A stretch of 64,000 bases of DNA from Brachypodium distachyon (GCF_000005505.3 NC_016134.3:2170001-2234000); one strand, 5' to 3'; shown: positions 46,089 to 59,073, counted from the first letter of the stretch. Made by a program: numbers and translations. Notes: generated by a model not told the origin, from the letters alone.

Positions 46089-47378
46089 CGGATTGCTTGA
46101 CCCTGGGGCTAGGGCTTCTTCCTTGCCGGCACAAGGAGCCGCCTCCGGGTAGGAGGAGGAGCTCCTACGATTGGAGGTGGCAGCCGGGGGAGAGGGGAAG
46201 GTTTCCGGCGGCGCGAGCGACTCCGGCCGGGGAGGGCGAACCAAAAACCAAAACCAAAAGGTGAGGTCAGTTTGGGAGCAGAAGCCAAAAGCTCAAACGG
46301 TGGATACGAATATACTCCCGGCTGCGATATGGGTTATTACGGCGCGCTCGCGTGCGCTTTACTCCTAACTAGCGCCCACCTTTTTTTGTGTGTGAAGGAG
46401 CTCCTTCTTTTCACTTTCCTTGCTATTCCCGACTTCTTCTTTAATTGGCATATGGAACTCCTCTCTGTTTTGCTCTCCTTTCTTCTTTGGCAGTTTGGAA
46501 CGACTTCTCTTTGTTTTGTTTCCATCTTCTCATTGACATGCTGGTTGCAATTGTTCTTGACGCGATTCGATCACTTTCATACCGCTCATTCTCTATCGCC
46601 GCGGTCTTGTAGTTAAAGTTCATCGCCGAGGTTAAGAAGATGTAAGAAAAGAAGTCATTAACCAAACGACAGCGTTAGGTTTTCTTTTCCAACATAGGCA
46701 TATGCACAGTCACGTCTCATTAAAGATGTTTATTATGTCTACTGTAAGTTTGCGAAGGAAAGAAATAACAACAAGTAGTTGCAATGCAACGTGAATTAAT
46801 CGGCGGTGCTAAAACGACGACACTCCTTCACTTTTATATCCAGCTAGCTCTTCCTCGTCTAGAAATACGCGTGGTGACATGAGGATCCGAGATAACCGTC
46901 TCTCTTTTCTCCTACACGAACAATCTTAGATAGTTTTAGACTCATCGAATGACATGTATGTTTTTGTCGATTCTTTCCCCGTCAGATAACTATGAGTCCT
47001 CATACCGGGATAATCTATGTACGCGCAATGATATTCTAAACAAATTTTACATGTGAAACGTACAACACTCTCGATGAACGTCTACATGGTATAATTATCG
47101 TCGTCGAGTAGTAGATCATCCGCTCATGATTACTGGAACAAGATGCACATGAAGGATTGATGCAAAAATGGTGAAAGCTAACTTACACTGATACTAAGGT
47201 GAAGATATCAGAAGATAAAAACTGCTACAAGTCGTTTAGCTTGTTCATGATTTCGTATAGTTTGTGAAGGTTTTAAATCTGTAAATGATTCGGGATGGTT
47301 ATTTTAAGAGGAATTTTTTGAGCTCGTTGATCGGAGTGCTTATTTCCAACCCAAAAGCTGGCATCAACGCTTCACTAA
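46089..47378. other. OTU 5' flank and spacer
   Basis: The first 170 bases are GC-rich leader/promoter sequence of the OTU gene. The rest is AT-rich without a supported gene. Confidence 0.5.
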
Positions 47379-47608
47379 GGCCCTGTTTGTTTGGGCTTCT
47401 GCTTCAGCTTTTGATGCTTCTAGCAATCTCAGAAGCATTTCGCCCGTTTACACATGAAGCTGAGAAGCACCTCCAGGCGTGCTTCTCAGCTAGAAGCACC
47501 AAAAGCACGTCCGGAGGTGCTTCTCAGCTTCATGTGTAAAACGGAGAAGTACTTTTGAGATTGTTAAAAGCACCAAAAGCTGAAACTGAAGCCCAAACAA
47601 ACAGAGCC
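47379..47608. mobile_element. Tourist-like MITE, copy 2 (230 bp)
   Basis: Starts GGCCCTGTTTGTTTGGGCTTC and ends GAAGCCCAAACAAACAGAGCC; internal inverted blocks such as CATGAAGCTGAGAAGCACC are the same as in the copy at 11135. Flanked by TAA on the left and TTA on the right. Confidence 0.8.
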
Positions 47609-47737
47609 TTAGAGTCTGATGCCTAAGTATATTGCTAATGTTTTTAGTTGTCTAAGTGCCTTCATTTGCATTACAGGGTGTGCCCGTGTGATGTGACCAC
47701 GTGACACTTGTGGTTCTCTCTCACTTTAAGCATCTAT

Positions 47738-47852
47738 TACCTCCGTTTCATAATTCTTGTCGAAATATTACATGTATCTAGACATTTTTTTAATAATAGA
47801 TACATCTTTTTTGAACAATTTTGAGACAAGAATTATAAAAAGGAGTGAGTAC
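47738..47852. mobile_element. Stowaway MITE
   Basis: ACCTCCGTTTCATAATTCTTGTC and its inverted partner GACAAGAATTATAAAAAGGAGTGAG bracket about 65 bases, next to TA. Confidence 0.75.
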
Positions 47853-50800
47853 ATAATTTGTTCCTCTCATTTTAGGGCAACCAGCATGTATATTTTTTTG
47901 ATTCATCTGCACCTGGTAAAGAACACCGATCCATCTCCACCTGCCCACAGGCCGACGGCCCATGAATGCATTGTGGCCGAGCCCAAACTCCGTATTGGGG
48001 CGTGCAAATGCAACGGATTGATGAGTTCGTGGAAAATGCTATCTACTGTTCCTACCTTCGTTTCTAAATGTAGTCCTAAATTAAACATTTTAATTTGTGA
48101 TCAACTTTGTGAAAAAAAAATCTACGTATCACAAATGTATCATAAAAATATATATCACGATGGATTTAACAAAACTAATTTAGAAATAAACGTTTTAATA
48201 TAGATTTTTCTATAATCTTTGGTCAGAGTTTCAAAAATTTGACTTAAGATAAAGTTAGAACTTATTACGCTTAGAAAGAGATAGCAGAATCTTGGCACAC
48301 AGGAATCTATTTTTCTAAAACTTAGCAAGGATTGTGTTTTATTTCTTCCATGTCTCCATTAGAGATTAAAGAAGTCAATGGCACTCTACAGGATGCGGAT
48401 GCGCATGATTTTTTTTCCCCTCTAGGAATGCTCAAAACGTCAGTTGGTTTTAATTAGTACTAGCTTCCAGTGTCTTTTTTTCTACAACCGAAAATGCCTA
48501 GATTTATGTTTGCTCAATTGTTCTTCATAGTTCTGTAATTTCTACAGCCTACACTCAGTAAATATAGAACCGGCAGTGATATGATCTTCATGAACCAAAC
48601 TGATTGACGTTCGTTTCTCACTTCTTACTGCTCAATTAACTTAACCACAGCTGAGGGGCCAAAGGCATGGGGAGATGAGATCGATGAAAGTTAAATTACT
48701 AATTTACCGCTGCGCATTGGGGGGGATTAACTGACCACATGGCAGCACTGGCAGCAAAGACTGTAATACAATAAACCAGGCTAAGGTCTACGCAGCTCAG
48801 TTTCTTCAACGCTTGCAACCAAACGTTCACGCCATCTCCATATGTCCAGAGAGACCTCGAGGTTGAAGAAGAATCTGCCGCCATTTCCGAGACGACAGGC
48901 AACGATCAATCGAGAGCAAGGAGGAGTAAATTAAGAATGAGTATAGGGTGGCATGGCTGACACGGGCTAGCTTGTGAGCCATGGTCAAACACTAACACAC
49001 AAACACAAACTGGGTAGTGGAAGCACTCACCAGTCACCCTCTGCTATGCTTAACCAGTTAACCATGGTCAAACACAGACAAAATGGGAACAATAGATAAA
49101 CGCAATGTTGGGAAATACATGAACATCTGTGTGTGTTTGTAGATTTTTATTAAACAGAATTTTGGTGTTCTAGAAAAAGCAAAAGAGCTTTATTGTTTTT
49201 TTTGGCAAAGGGTACGATAATAATTCTGTTTACACTAAATAAATGAACTTTTTATGAGTGTGTGTGGATGTTTTCAGACCCTTTTTTTTGCGTTGAGAAA
49301 ATTGCTTTTGCACATAGGAGATCATAACTTCGTTTTTTAGAAGATTACCACACACCTACCTATAGACCAACCTTGAGAAACCAAGATTTCCCTCCCTCCG
49401 GTCGTCGGAACAGGGGAGGGGAGAGGAAACCACGGTATCGCCGGCAGCAGACAGGGGACTTTGATCGTCTAGGGCAGCACATGTGACATGCGAATAGGGG
49501 AGCTCGGTTTCATGACTTCTGGTATGTTAGGGAAACGCCTTCTACACTGCACAAGAAGTCAAAGCACTCTGCAAAAACAAAACAAAAAAACATTTTTTAC
49601 TTCCAGAAACCAAGAAGACTTGTAAGTTGTAATTAAAGAGCTTGCGGCACAGAGGGGAAGAGAACACCCTAAAACCAGCCTCTTCTCCGGACATCCTCTC
49701 AGCTCAGACTACTACAAAACCTTGGTTCTTGGAGTCCTTGTAAGCTGAGCCCTCCCATAAGAAAATTGACAGGTTGGTGCCTGCCCCAAGCTAGGGTTCT
49801 CTTATGGGTCAGCCCACCTTTGTTTTGACATGTGCAATGGCCTTGCCCATGTCCTCATCCCAAATGTCCACAAAAAAAAAAGAGAGCAGAACGAGATTAG
49901 GAGGAACAACTAATGCTTGCTTACCTAGCTTGCACTAAACAATTTAATAAACAGTTTTTCTTGGAGCTTTACATATTTTAATTTCAAAGCCTGGCACCAC
50001 TGAAGTCTTTTCAGTTTTCAGCATGGCTAGGTTTTTCAGATCATGGATTGATATGATTGATGAGCGTGCTTTCAGATCAATCAGTCAATGATTAGGCCAG
50101 TCAGTGACCTCAAATGGTAATGCAATTTGCAGCTGATTAGCCTTCACCTTGTGCTAAGGAGGGAATGGAATCTTACTCTGAATTGCTAGGCACAGTTTAA
50201 AAATAAATAAATAACTGCATGGGTATCTGGGAAGGAGATCTGTGCCCATGGCTCTGCATGAGCTGACCTAACAAGTCTTATCTGATCTGCAGCTTTAAAA
50301 CCCAGCTGCGGTACACAGTTTATTTTGGTCCACTTCATCTATTATTTATTTGCTTTGGTGTAGCTAGAAAAGGCATGGAAATAATGCTGAAGATCATACA
50401 GCAATGTGTCCTGGACTCTAGTGTTATGTTTAGTACCCTGTCCACGCCCCATATTTGCAGCCAGTGGTCCTGCTTTTGTCACCACAATCGTTAGACAAAA
50501 CAAGATGATGCAGTTGATAAAAATCTGGGAACTGTTACTTCATTCAATCAGTATTGAAGCAATATTCAGTAGAAGCTTACCCTACCAGATGCATGGGGTA
50601 GGGATGGCAAATGGCTAAGCAGACAAGATAAGTCCTTAAATACAGTACTCCTACTGCAATCTGAATTCAGAAGGGATAATAACAGTATTGGTTTTGAACT
50701 ACAATAAAAAATTTAGAAGGAGGATAGCACAAAACATTCCAGATAAAAAACATGATACATCGTAAATTAGCGTGATGCCGTGATGCTTCATATCGTGGCC

Positions 50801-52853
50801 GAGATAGGACTGATTTTCCGTGGAATCTATTATTTTGCTTCCTACTCCATCCATTCATAAATTCTTGTCGTTGTTTTGATTCAAATTTGAATTAAAATGA
50901 TGACAAGAAATTAGGGATGAAGTGAGTACATCTTCTACTTCCTGCTGGTACACTTGTTACTTCCACTGCTTGATAAAAAAAAGGTGCTTAGCTCCGTTTG
51001 AAAAATAAACCTTCTGAGATTTGACAATAGATTTTCACAATCTCCATGAAAACAATAACACCGACGATTTGCGAAAATCACTGCTGCTGTTCTATTATTA
51101 CTATTAGAAGAAAAAAGAGGCTGGTCTTCACAAAATCCTAACGACGATAATAATAATAATAATATCCATGGAAAACCTTGTGCAATTGGCAATAGCATTT
51201 TCCACAATCTTCATGAAAGAAACCTTGGACAGTTGACCGGAGAGGATCGAAGAAGGCCAAATGAAGCCAGAGAGAACCGTTGCTATCATTCACAGGTGGT
51301 CACTAGGTCAGAGGCAGCAAAGCAGTGCAGTGCAGCATGGCCAAAATGCCAAATGAAATACTGTAGTATAAAAAGTTTCGGCCTTTTCTGCGACAGCTCA
51401 CAAGGCTTACGTGGCCGTTTTGACATTGGGCCCGGATGGCCGGATCCTCTGTGCACGACCAACAGTGTGGGTACTTTTGTTTAGTGATTCAAGAAAAAAA
51501 AATCAATGTGTTTCTCAAAGAAGAGAAAGAAATGAATATCTAAATACTTCTATTGAGATGTAAAAAGATCATATACAGGTACATGGAGTTGTCAAAACAA
51601 GTTCGGTATGAGTGTTTATCAGCATTCAGATCTTGCAACTAAAACTCTGAAAGAACTTTGTTCCCAATGGTGCCTGTCATAATTTTGCTTGTCAATCTGG
51701 TGTCAATAAAGTAATAATAATGTATTATCATAGAAAACAACATGGGAGTATTATATTAAAAAAATCATCTTGCAAGGGAAAGAGGGAAATACAAATATTT
51801 TTTCCCAAAGCACAAGTGGATAAAGACAACTCCACAAAACTAGTCAATGAAATAATCATTGAGACAAAAGCCTTTTGCTTTAACCTGCAAAATAAATAAA
51901 TATCCAAACCCAATACAAAAGCCCCAATAACAGTGCATTTAAATGGGAAAAAAGTCAATGCCCAATCCCTGCTTGCAGCAACTACTGGAGTTACTTTACA
52001 GCCCACTGTGTGAGCCCCAGTGGCAAAAAAATAACAGTTAAAGCCAACAATAAGGCACCAAACACTTTGTTTTTACCTGGTGGATGGCCCTAAAGCACCC
52101 CACAGCCACACTAAAATAGTGGTCTCCAGTAGTACTTTTTGGCTGCAAAGCGAGTCAGTGGATTAGTATAGGAACACCAAGAAATAAAAAGGTTGGTGCT
52201 GCTGGTGCTGGCTGCTAGTAGTAGTTCCTGGAAATGAATGCAACCTCTCCTATTCATGGTGATGCAATTGCATTTAAGTGGCATTGAAACCGCTTGCAAG
52301 GAGTTTGGTGAGAGGAGGGAGGATCCGGAGTTGGAGTGAGTGAACTGAGCAGAGCAGAGGCTGCTGCTTGCTTTGTCAGCTCATCCCCATTCCTGAGAGC
52401 TGACCGCTCTCGCTGGATTTCCATTTCCTGATAGGAGAGCTCTTGATGCTGCAGAAGCAAAGAAAGCGGAGTCAAATCTTTGGGATTTCTTTTTTCCATC
52501 CTGTTTTCTTTCTCCTTCTTTGCCTTGCCACCCCTTTAATTTGAGTTCTTGATCCTGCCAAAAGCAAAAGCCCCCACTTTCTGCTGGGAAAGGCGAAGGG
52601 TGTCATTGCATTTCGTTTCATTTCAACCTCCCTCCCCTCCATTTCCGCTTCGAAGAAATCTGCAGTTTTCCCCAACCTCAAATCCACAAGAAATTTCTCA
52701 AGGAGTGCTCAGGTTCTGGCGCTTCTGATCCCCATTGCCCCCCTCCAGAGATCTAAATTTTCGTTCCACAAGAAGCTGCAGGCTTTCCGCGCTTTGTTGT
52801 TTGTTGATCCGAAATCTACCCAGAAATCCCGGGGATTTTTTCCGTTCCGCTCC
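47853..52853. other. Spacer upstream of the sulfurase-like gene
   Basis: About 5 kb without a supported gene. Short frames near 48700-48900 (-) and 50400-50600 (+) have no domain. It contains a Stowaway MITE at 50843. From about 52300 the sequence takes on the CT-rich character of the leader of the next gene. Confidence 0.5.
50843..50928. mobile_element. Stowaway MITE
   Basis: TACTCCATCCATTCATAAATTCTTGTC pairs with GACAAGAAATTAGGGATGAAGTGAGTA; TA at both ends; about 86 bases. The ends resemble those of the element at 47738. Confidence 0.75.
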
Positions 52854-52865
52854 ATGCCTCGTTGA
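52854..52865 (+). promoter_or_regulatory. Minimal upstream ORF
   Basis: ATGCCTCGTTGA encodes M-P-R-stop 90 bases before the main ATG at 52956. Its presence in the mRNA depends on the transcription start. Confidence 0.4.
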
Positions 52866-52955
52866 ATCCATCCAAACTGCCGCAGAGGAGGAGCTGCGAT
52901 TTTTCCGGCTGCGAGCGCCGCCGATCCGAGAGTACTCAGGGGAGGTCCCGGCCCC

Positions 52956-55691
52956 ATGCATCTCTCCCTGTGGAAGCCGCTCTCCCACTGCGCCGCCATC
53001 CTCCTCGCCAAGAACCACCGGCGGCGCGGCGGGGGCGGTGGGGGCGGTGGAGGCGGCGGCGGCCATGGCAGCAACGGCCGCCGTGACGACCCGTCGTCGT
53101 TCCTCCGGCAGCTGCGCGACGCGCTCGACGCCGCGTCGGAGGAGGGCTCCCTCTGCCCGCCGCCGGATGCGCAGGCCGGAGCGGACGCGGACGCCGCCGT
53201 GACCCGGTCCCGCTCCCTGGCGCGCCTCCGCGCGCAGCGCGACTTCCTCCGAGCCACCGCCCTCGCCGCCGCCGCCGGCCCGTTCCGCTCGCCCTCCGAC
53301 CTGCCGCTCCTCGCCCACGCCATAGCCACCTTCCTCTCCATGTACCCGGAATACGCCTCCACCTCTGACGTCGACCGCCTCCGCCTGGACCATTACTCCC
53401 ACCTTGATGCTCCCGGCGCAGGCAGGGTCTGCCTGGACTACTGCGGCTTCGGCCTCTTCGACTCCAGCTGGGACTCCTCCTCATCGTGCTTCACATTGTC
53501 CGAGCTCAATGCCAATCTGAGCAACCATGCTCTATATGGTGGTGCCGAGCCTGGCACCGCCGAGAACGACATCAAGGAGCGGATCTTGGAGTACTTGAAT
53601 GTGCCGGCCAGCGAGTATGCCCTGGTATTCACGGTGAGCCGGGGGTCAGCGTTCAAGCTGCTTGCTGAGTGCTACCCGTTCGAGAGCAATCGGAGGCTGC
53701 TCACCATGTTCGACCATGAGAGCCAGTCTGTGAACTGGATGGCGCAGAGTGCGCGAGCAAAGGGTGCCAAGACGCGCACCGCATTGTTTCGCTGGCCCAC
53801 TCTTAAGCTCTGCTCAACGGAGCTGCGGAAAGAGATCGTGGGAAAGAGGAAGGGAAGGCGGCGGGATGCTGCAGCCGGGTTATTCGTCTTCCCTGCGCAG
53901 TCTCGGGTGACTGGCGCCAAGTACTCCTACCAGTGGATGGCACTGGCGCAGCAGAATGGCTGGCATGTTATGCTTGATGCCGGCGCACTTGGTCCCAAGG
54001 ACATGGACTCTCTGGGGCTCTCGCTGTTCCGGCCGGACTTCATTATAACCTCATTCTACAGGGTGTTTGGTGCAGACCCAACTGGGTTTGGTTGCCTTCT
54101 GATCAAGAAGTCGGTGATTGGGATCTTGCAAGGGAGGAATGGCTGTAATGCCTCTGGGATGGTTAAGATTGTTCCAGTGTTCCCACAGTACCTGAGTGAC
54201 TCCATCGATGAATTTGATGCACTGGAAGCTGATGGGCTCGAAGATGACTCTGGCGCTCCAAAAGATGAAAATCCAGTGTCTGATGTCCGGAATGGGTCGC
54301 AGTTGCCAGCATTTTCGGGCGTCTACACATCTGCTCAGGTCAGAGAGACATTTGATTGTGACCCTGGTCGTGACAGTAGCTCGGATAGGGATGGGGCGAG
54401 CACCATTTTTGAAGAAACAGAGAACTTATCAGTCGGCGAGGTCATGAGGAGCCCAGCATTCAGTGAGGACTGTTCGTCAGAGAACTCTTTCTGGGTTGAT
54501 GTTGGCCAGAGCCCATTGGGATCAGAGAAGTCTGGTCAGTTCAAGAAAGGGAAACTGGGATCACCATTACCATCTTCTTGGTTCACTGGCAGAAAGAATA
54601 ACAAGAGGATGTCGCCTAACCTAGCGTCGAGGATATCAAGAAGCCCACTTTATGATGGCAATGTGATTTCTTTTGATGCTGCTGTACTATCGGTTTCACA
54701 AGATGTAGATTGCCTCAGGGAAGACCCTGATGAAGAAATCCTTGAGAATGGCCGGAGAAATCATTTCAGGCAAGTCAGTGAAATCCAAGAGGAGCCAGAG
54801 GTTGAAGAGGTTGCATGTCGGCATGCTATGAACGGCGGTGTGGATCACAAAGAAAGTGCAATAAGAAGGGAGACTGAAGGAGAATTCCGGCTGCTGGGAG
54901 GGAGGGACGGAAACAGCAGGTTTACCGGGGGTCGTCTGTTTGGCGTTGAAGAGATTGATGGAGGTATAAGCATGGGGCGCAGGGTTTCATTCAACACTGA
55001 GGCGAATATGATTGCTGACAGGCTACATCGGGCCTCTGACGCTGCTGAAGCTTCAGGATATCCATTCCGTGATGATGATGGTTGCATAAGTGATGGGTAT
55101 GATGATGATGCTCAGGACTGGAGCAGGAGGGAGCCAGAGATAGTTTGTAGGCACATTGATCATGTTGATATGATGGGGCTCAACAGAACAACTCTTAGGC
55201 TAAGGTACCTTATCAATTGGCTAGTAACTTCGTTGTTGCAGCTGAGGCTGCCAGGCTCAAAAGACGTTGATGGGGTCCCTCTTGTCCACATTTATGGCCC
55301 AAAGATTAAGTACGAAAGGGGAGCAGCTGTTGCTTTCAATCTTAAGCAAAGTGATGGCACTTTCATCAATGCAGAAGTTGTTCAGAAGATTGCTGAGAAA
55401 AATTGCATATCTCTCGGCATCGGTTTTCTTAGTCATATAAAGATAGATCCAAACCAGAAACAGTCAAATGGAGCACTAGATATACCCGAGGCTACCCTTT
55501 ACAAGAATGGCCGGAGAGACAGTAAAAAGGTGACTTTAAGAGTTGAGGTTGTGACCGCTTCGCTTGGCTTCCTTACTAACTTTGAAGATGTGTACAAGAT
55601 GTGGGCATTTGTTGCCAAGTTTCTAGATCCTTCATTTCTGGAAAGTGAACGCCTCGCCATAGCCACTGACCACTCAGAAGGACAAATTTGA
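52956..55691 (+). CDS. Aminotransferase class V / MoCo sulfurase-like protein
   Basis: Intronless, 911 residues. The ATG at 52956 follows a long CT-rich leader. After a basic N terminus with a poly-glycine run, the sulfurase-like PLP fold spans about 140-400: LDYCGFGLFDSS, ALYGGAEPGTAENDIKERIL, HESQSVNWM, GLFVFPAQSRVTGAKYSYQW, HVMLDAGALGPKDMDS, DFIITSFYRVFGADPTGFG. The middle (about 410-720) is acidic, low-complexity and probably disordered. A conserved C-terminal block (about 725-905) contains CRHIDHVDMMGLNRTTLRLRYL. Length and domain order match the plant group of Arabidopsis At2g23520/At4g37100, of unknown function. The residue aligning with the PLP-binding lysine of true MoCo sulfurases (SFYKxFG) is Arg369, so sulfurase activity is doubtful. 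The C-terminal MOSC domain of ABA3-type enzymes is absent. Confidence 0.85.
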   Translation: MHLSLWKPLSHCAAILLAKNHRRRGGGGGGGGGGGGHGSNGRRDDPSSFLRQLRDALDAASEEGSLCPPPDAQAGADADAAVTRSRSLARLRAQRDFLRATALAAAAGPFRSPSDLPLLAHAIATFLSMYPEYASTSDVDRLRLDHYSHLDAPGAGRVCLDYCGFGLFDSSWDSSSSCFTLSELNANLSNHALYGGAEPGTAENDIKERILEYLNVPASEYALVFTVSRGSAFKLLAECYPFESNRRLLTMFDHESQSVNWMAQSARAKGAKTRTALFRWPTLKLCSTELRKEIVGKRKGRRRDAAAGLFVFPAQSRVTGAKYSYQWMALAQQNGWHVMLDAGALGPKDMDSLGLSLFRPDFIITSFYRVFGADPTGFGCLLIKKSVIGILQGRNGCNASGMVKIVPVFPQYLSDSIDEFDALEADGLEDDSGAPKDENPVSDVRNGSQLPAFSGVYTSAQVRETFDCDPGRDSSSDRDGASTIFEETENLSVGEVMRSPAFSEDCSSENSFWVDVGQSPLGSEKSGQFKKGKLGSPLPSSWFTGRKNNKRMSPNLASRISRSPLYDGNVISFDAAVLSVSQDVDCLREDPDEEILENGRRNHFRQVSEIQEEPEVEEVACRHAMNGGVDHKESAIRRETEGEFRLLGGRDGNSRFTGGRLFGVEEIDGGISMGRRVSFNTEANMIADRLHRASDAAEASGYPFRDDDGCISDGYDDDAQDWSRREPEIVCRHIDHVDMMGLNRTTLRLRYLINWLVTSLLQLRLPGSKDVDGVPLVHIYGPKIKYERGAAVAFNLKQSDGTFINAEVVQKIAEKNCISLGIGFLSHIKIDPNQKQSNGALDIPEATLYKNGRRDSKKVTLRVEVVTASLGFLTNFEDVYKMWAFVAKFLDPSFLESERLAIATDHSEGQI

Positions 55692-57173
55692 GCTTGATGT
55701 ATCATTTGGCAACTAGCAAAGGAGAGGAAGGTGACCTTTCTCCTTTTGTTGAGCCATCGTTTATGTTTCGAGGGGTAATTGGTAGTGGATTTAGCAGATT
55801 TATTTATTCTTTGCCTAGTTCCTCGACATGTGACTTATTTTTGTGTCATGTAGAGTTTGCTCAAATATGTACCAGCAGCTCATCAGTAGAGCTCCTTTCC
55901 ACTGAACATTGTTTGTAAAGCAGCTCACTGAAAATGAAAGTTTTGAGTGCTTTGTTACATTCTTGTTGGAAATGTGTTCATGATGAATATACATCTTCAG
56001 TTAATATTGCCTTCTGATGCATTTTCTCTTGCGTTTCTTGCTTAAACTCACTTTTTTTCTTCCTGATCTTCGATATTCTATTAATGTTGCTGTATAGCAG
56101 TCTTTTTGTTCATGAAGTAAACTCACAACTGCGAAGTGTATGGAGCAATCTTTTTGTTCAGTTCCCCTTGAATTTCATTTGTTAGCCTGTTCAACATGTT
56201 TATGTCTTTTAGAACTTTAGATTAGAAGTAGAACAATCCAGTTGGATTTGAAGTTTGTGTGAGTAACATGGTTTTTCTTTTTAGGTGTACACTAATCATA
56301 TATTGTTTCAATATGGTATTATACAATTTCAGCCTTTTCCCCCTCTTGTTCTTGTTAAGCTGTTTCGGGCTTTCGGCAGAATCACTAATAATCTGCAACT
56401 TGAGACTTTCTGATCTGAAGAAGCATCAGAAACCAGTCACATTTCTGTTTCTGCTACTGTGAGCACCTAGCTTCTTTTTTTTTTTTTGCCAGTAGAGCAC
56501 CTAGCTTCTTCGTTTGATGCAATCTGTAAGTATTTACCTGTCCTAGCATTGGGTCATAATGCAACATTAATATGGTCTTATATTCTTGCCTGATCCTTCT
56601 CACATGGATTGGGACCTGTATAACCATTAATATAATTGTTGCTTTTGTACCAGCAAACCACAGTTAGGAACATCCAATTCAGATGTATTTTGTGCATTTC
56701 TTTTGTCGAGCTGGGTAAGTAGGCAGCTGTGATTTTCATGGTGCAATTTACTTTGTGTATAACTTCTGAAATTCCCCAGTCACCAGTAAACAAAATCTGG
56801 GGCTCCCATCATAGATCCACTCTACAATATCATGAGATACTATGTGAGTATGTGTTACGGTTCTTTATGCTGGTAAACTAAATTGGGAACTCACCGCAAG
56901 TCACAATCCTGTCTTGTGTTATGTCTTGTCAATGTTCAGTTTCAATACAAGTCCAATAATTGGTCATGTATTCATGCGTGTTGTTACTTTAGATGCTTAA
57001 TATGATGATTTCATGAATTTTCTTTCTCAGTACAAAACTAAAAATGGTGAAATGTGTGCCATTTTATATGTTCTAAATGTAGAAGATAGTAAATTCTGAT
57101 ACACCACTCATCAGCCTCTAAAGTGATTCAGCAACCTTACACCATTTTGTATTTAATACAGCAAACATCATAC
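55692..57173. other. 3' UTR and spacer
   Basis: The first few hundred T-rich bases are likely 3' UTR. The remainder is AT-rich with no supported gene; a T run lies at about 56476-56488. Confidence 0.5.
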
Positions 57174-57256
57174 TACCTCCGGTCGGAATTACTTGTCACT
57201 GATTTGGTACAATTTTGTATTAAATCTGGGACAAGTAATATGGGTCGGAGGGAGTA
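57174..57256. mobile_element. Stowaway MITE
   Basis: TACCTCCGGTCGGAATTACTTGTC pairs with GACAAGTAATATGGGTCGGAGGGAGTA over about 80 bases. Confidence 0.8.
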
Positions 57257-57599
57257 TTTGACTTGTTGTCCCTACTATTGCTGCTTTTGTCTCATGTCAG
57301 CAGCAACATCATATTTATGCCCATCACCAAAAGAACTTAGACAAATGTTGCAAATTGTACCGATTTGAGAAGTACAAGGGTTGGTTTCAAAGTGGATGAA
57401 CTCAAAAGCAGCACGGTTTAATCTCAACTTTGTCCTTGTGCCAACTTAAGGATGGTGAAGCTATCTAACTCAAGAACAGAGTCCGGTGATGCAGCAATTG
57501 GATTATAAAAGAGAACAAACTTTTTAGACTACATGATATTTTTTTTGCTATTTATACCGCATATGTAGACTTGTTTAGTTTTATACTTTTATTGAACTA

Positions 57600-57981
57600 G
57601 AAAGTACTTGATGTGTAGTATGGAAGAATTCCCTATCCTGTTCACTCAGTTTGACAGCCAGAGTAAAGAGAATCTTCCCAAGGATACCGAAGCAGTGGAG
57701 TGCCAGTGTCATCATTAGCCATGTTCAGAAGATAACTTCTTTGTGTTGGAACCCATGACACAGTCTGCATATCACCCTGGTTCTAGGCTGCCTCCCCTCA
57801 CTTCATGGTCACGTTGGGTAGATTTTAGGGCGTCAGTTATTGAGTTGTGGCTAAACACGTTGTGCATTACTAGCGTATCCTTACCATCTACATTTTAATT
57901 CTTTGCTTTCTTTGGTATTCTGTACCATTCCTTCCGAGCAATGAATATAGCAGTTACCCTGCTGTTGTCAAAAAAAAAAAA
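57600..57981 (+). mobile_element. 5'-truncated LINE, 3' tail, plus strand
   Basis: Ends AGCAGTTACCCTGCT (57949-57963, a perfect 5-bp stem), then GTTGTC and twelve As (57970-57981). This is the sense-strand form of the stem-loop plus poly(A) layout of the full LINE. The left edge is not visible and is an estimate. Confidence 0.5.
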
Positions 57982-59073
57982 CTTAACAGGAGGGGTCTAT
58001 TCCTCTCCTCTCCATAAATAATTCAGTTTCAGTTCAAGTCTGTTCCTCTCCTCTCCATAAATAATCAGGTATCCTCCATTGCGCACAGTGGGTCTTAATT
58101 CTCATAATTATATATCTTCAAGTATTAAATGTGGGTACCTCCGCACAGCTTGCAACTTTTGGGTTCCCCCATATTATATATGCAGCCTTTGCACTTACGC
58201 TGTTGAGAAGAATCTCTCTCTGAGGTCGTGCAACTTGTGTCCTTGGGAAAATATCCAGGTAATCTCTTGCTTTGATCTTCTTGTTGTTTCTGCTGTTCGG
58301 ATATGTGCTGCACCACAAAATACTGACAAAATCTCATGCAACACTCTAGATATTGCTGTTCTTCCTTATCTCCTTAGACTTACTAAAAGTAGGGAATGAT
58401 ACTAGCACATGTCAGTAGATTCTGCAGCTTTTGGTGCTCAAAAGTCAAAAGCTATGAATAGTAATTAGGTCATGATTTCATCTGCATCTGCCTGGATAAA
58501 CTTTTAACTGATGTTTCTTCTTCAAATACACAGGATGCCAGGACAAGGCTCTTTGTAGGGAGTTTGGTGTTTAGTTCATCTCAAGTGGCGCCCCTATATC
58601 TATCTGTAACTGAGGCTTGGGCATCAGCATTGCTGAGGCTGCTTCTCTGCAGAAGCATTGTCTTGTAGAGCTTCTTGACATTTGGCAAAAGTAAGAAGTC
58701 TCTTCTCTTTCTAGATCTATTGATCATCTGTGTGGACTGCACTGGGTGCGTGTATAACTTAATCTTGGTATACATGATTTCCAATTCTAAACATTCATGT
58801 TCTTCATGTTAACATGAGAAGACATGAAACTAGTGACTTTGAAATGCCTAAAATTTCTCTGAGGAGTCAACTTTTGTAGTCCACAAGCAAAATTTTGTAA
58901 TTCATTTTTGTTGGTGAGGGTTGTAATTCATTTGTTGCACCGTATTAACCCATTGAAAAAATATACTGAAGTCTTAAGGTTACTTCCCATATACTAGCCT
59001 GCCTGCCTGTTGTGGATTGGACATTCCTCTTGAGTAACTTAATCTCAATTAACATTGTAGGAGCGATCACGGG
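57982..59073. other. Likely leader and promoter of the B3 pseudogene
   Basis: Contains a short direct repeat (CCTCTCCTCTCCATAAATAAT twice, near 58000-58065). An AG acceptor at about 59060 just before the ATG suggests a leader intron, as in the other B3 genes. No other gene. Confidence 0.4.

Noticed and set aside
48699..48902. 67-codon minus-strand frame with a hydrophobic segment
   Set aside because: Isolated, no family, no promoter or splice support.
52698..53402. Minus-strand frames opposite the start of the sulfurase-like gene
   Set aside because: Low-complexity Arg/Gly-rich translations produced by the GC-rich exon on the other strand.
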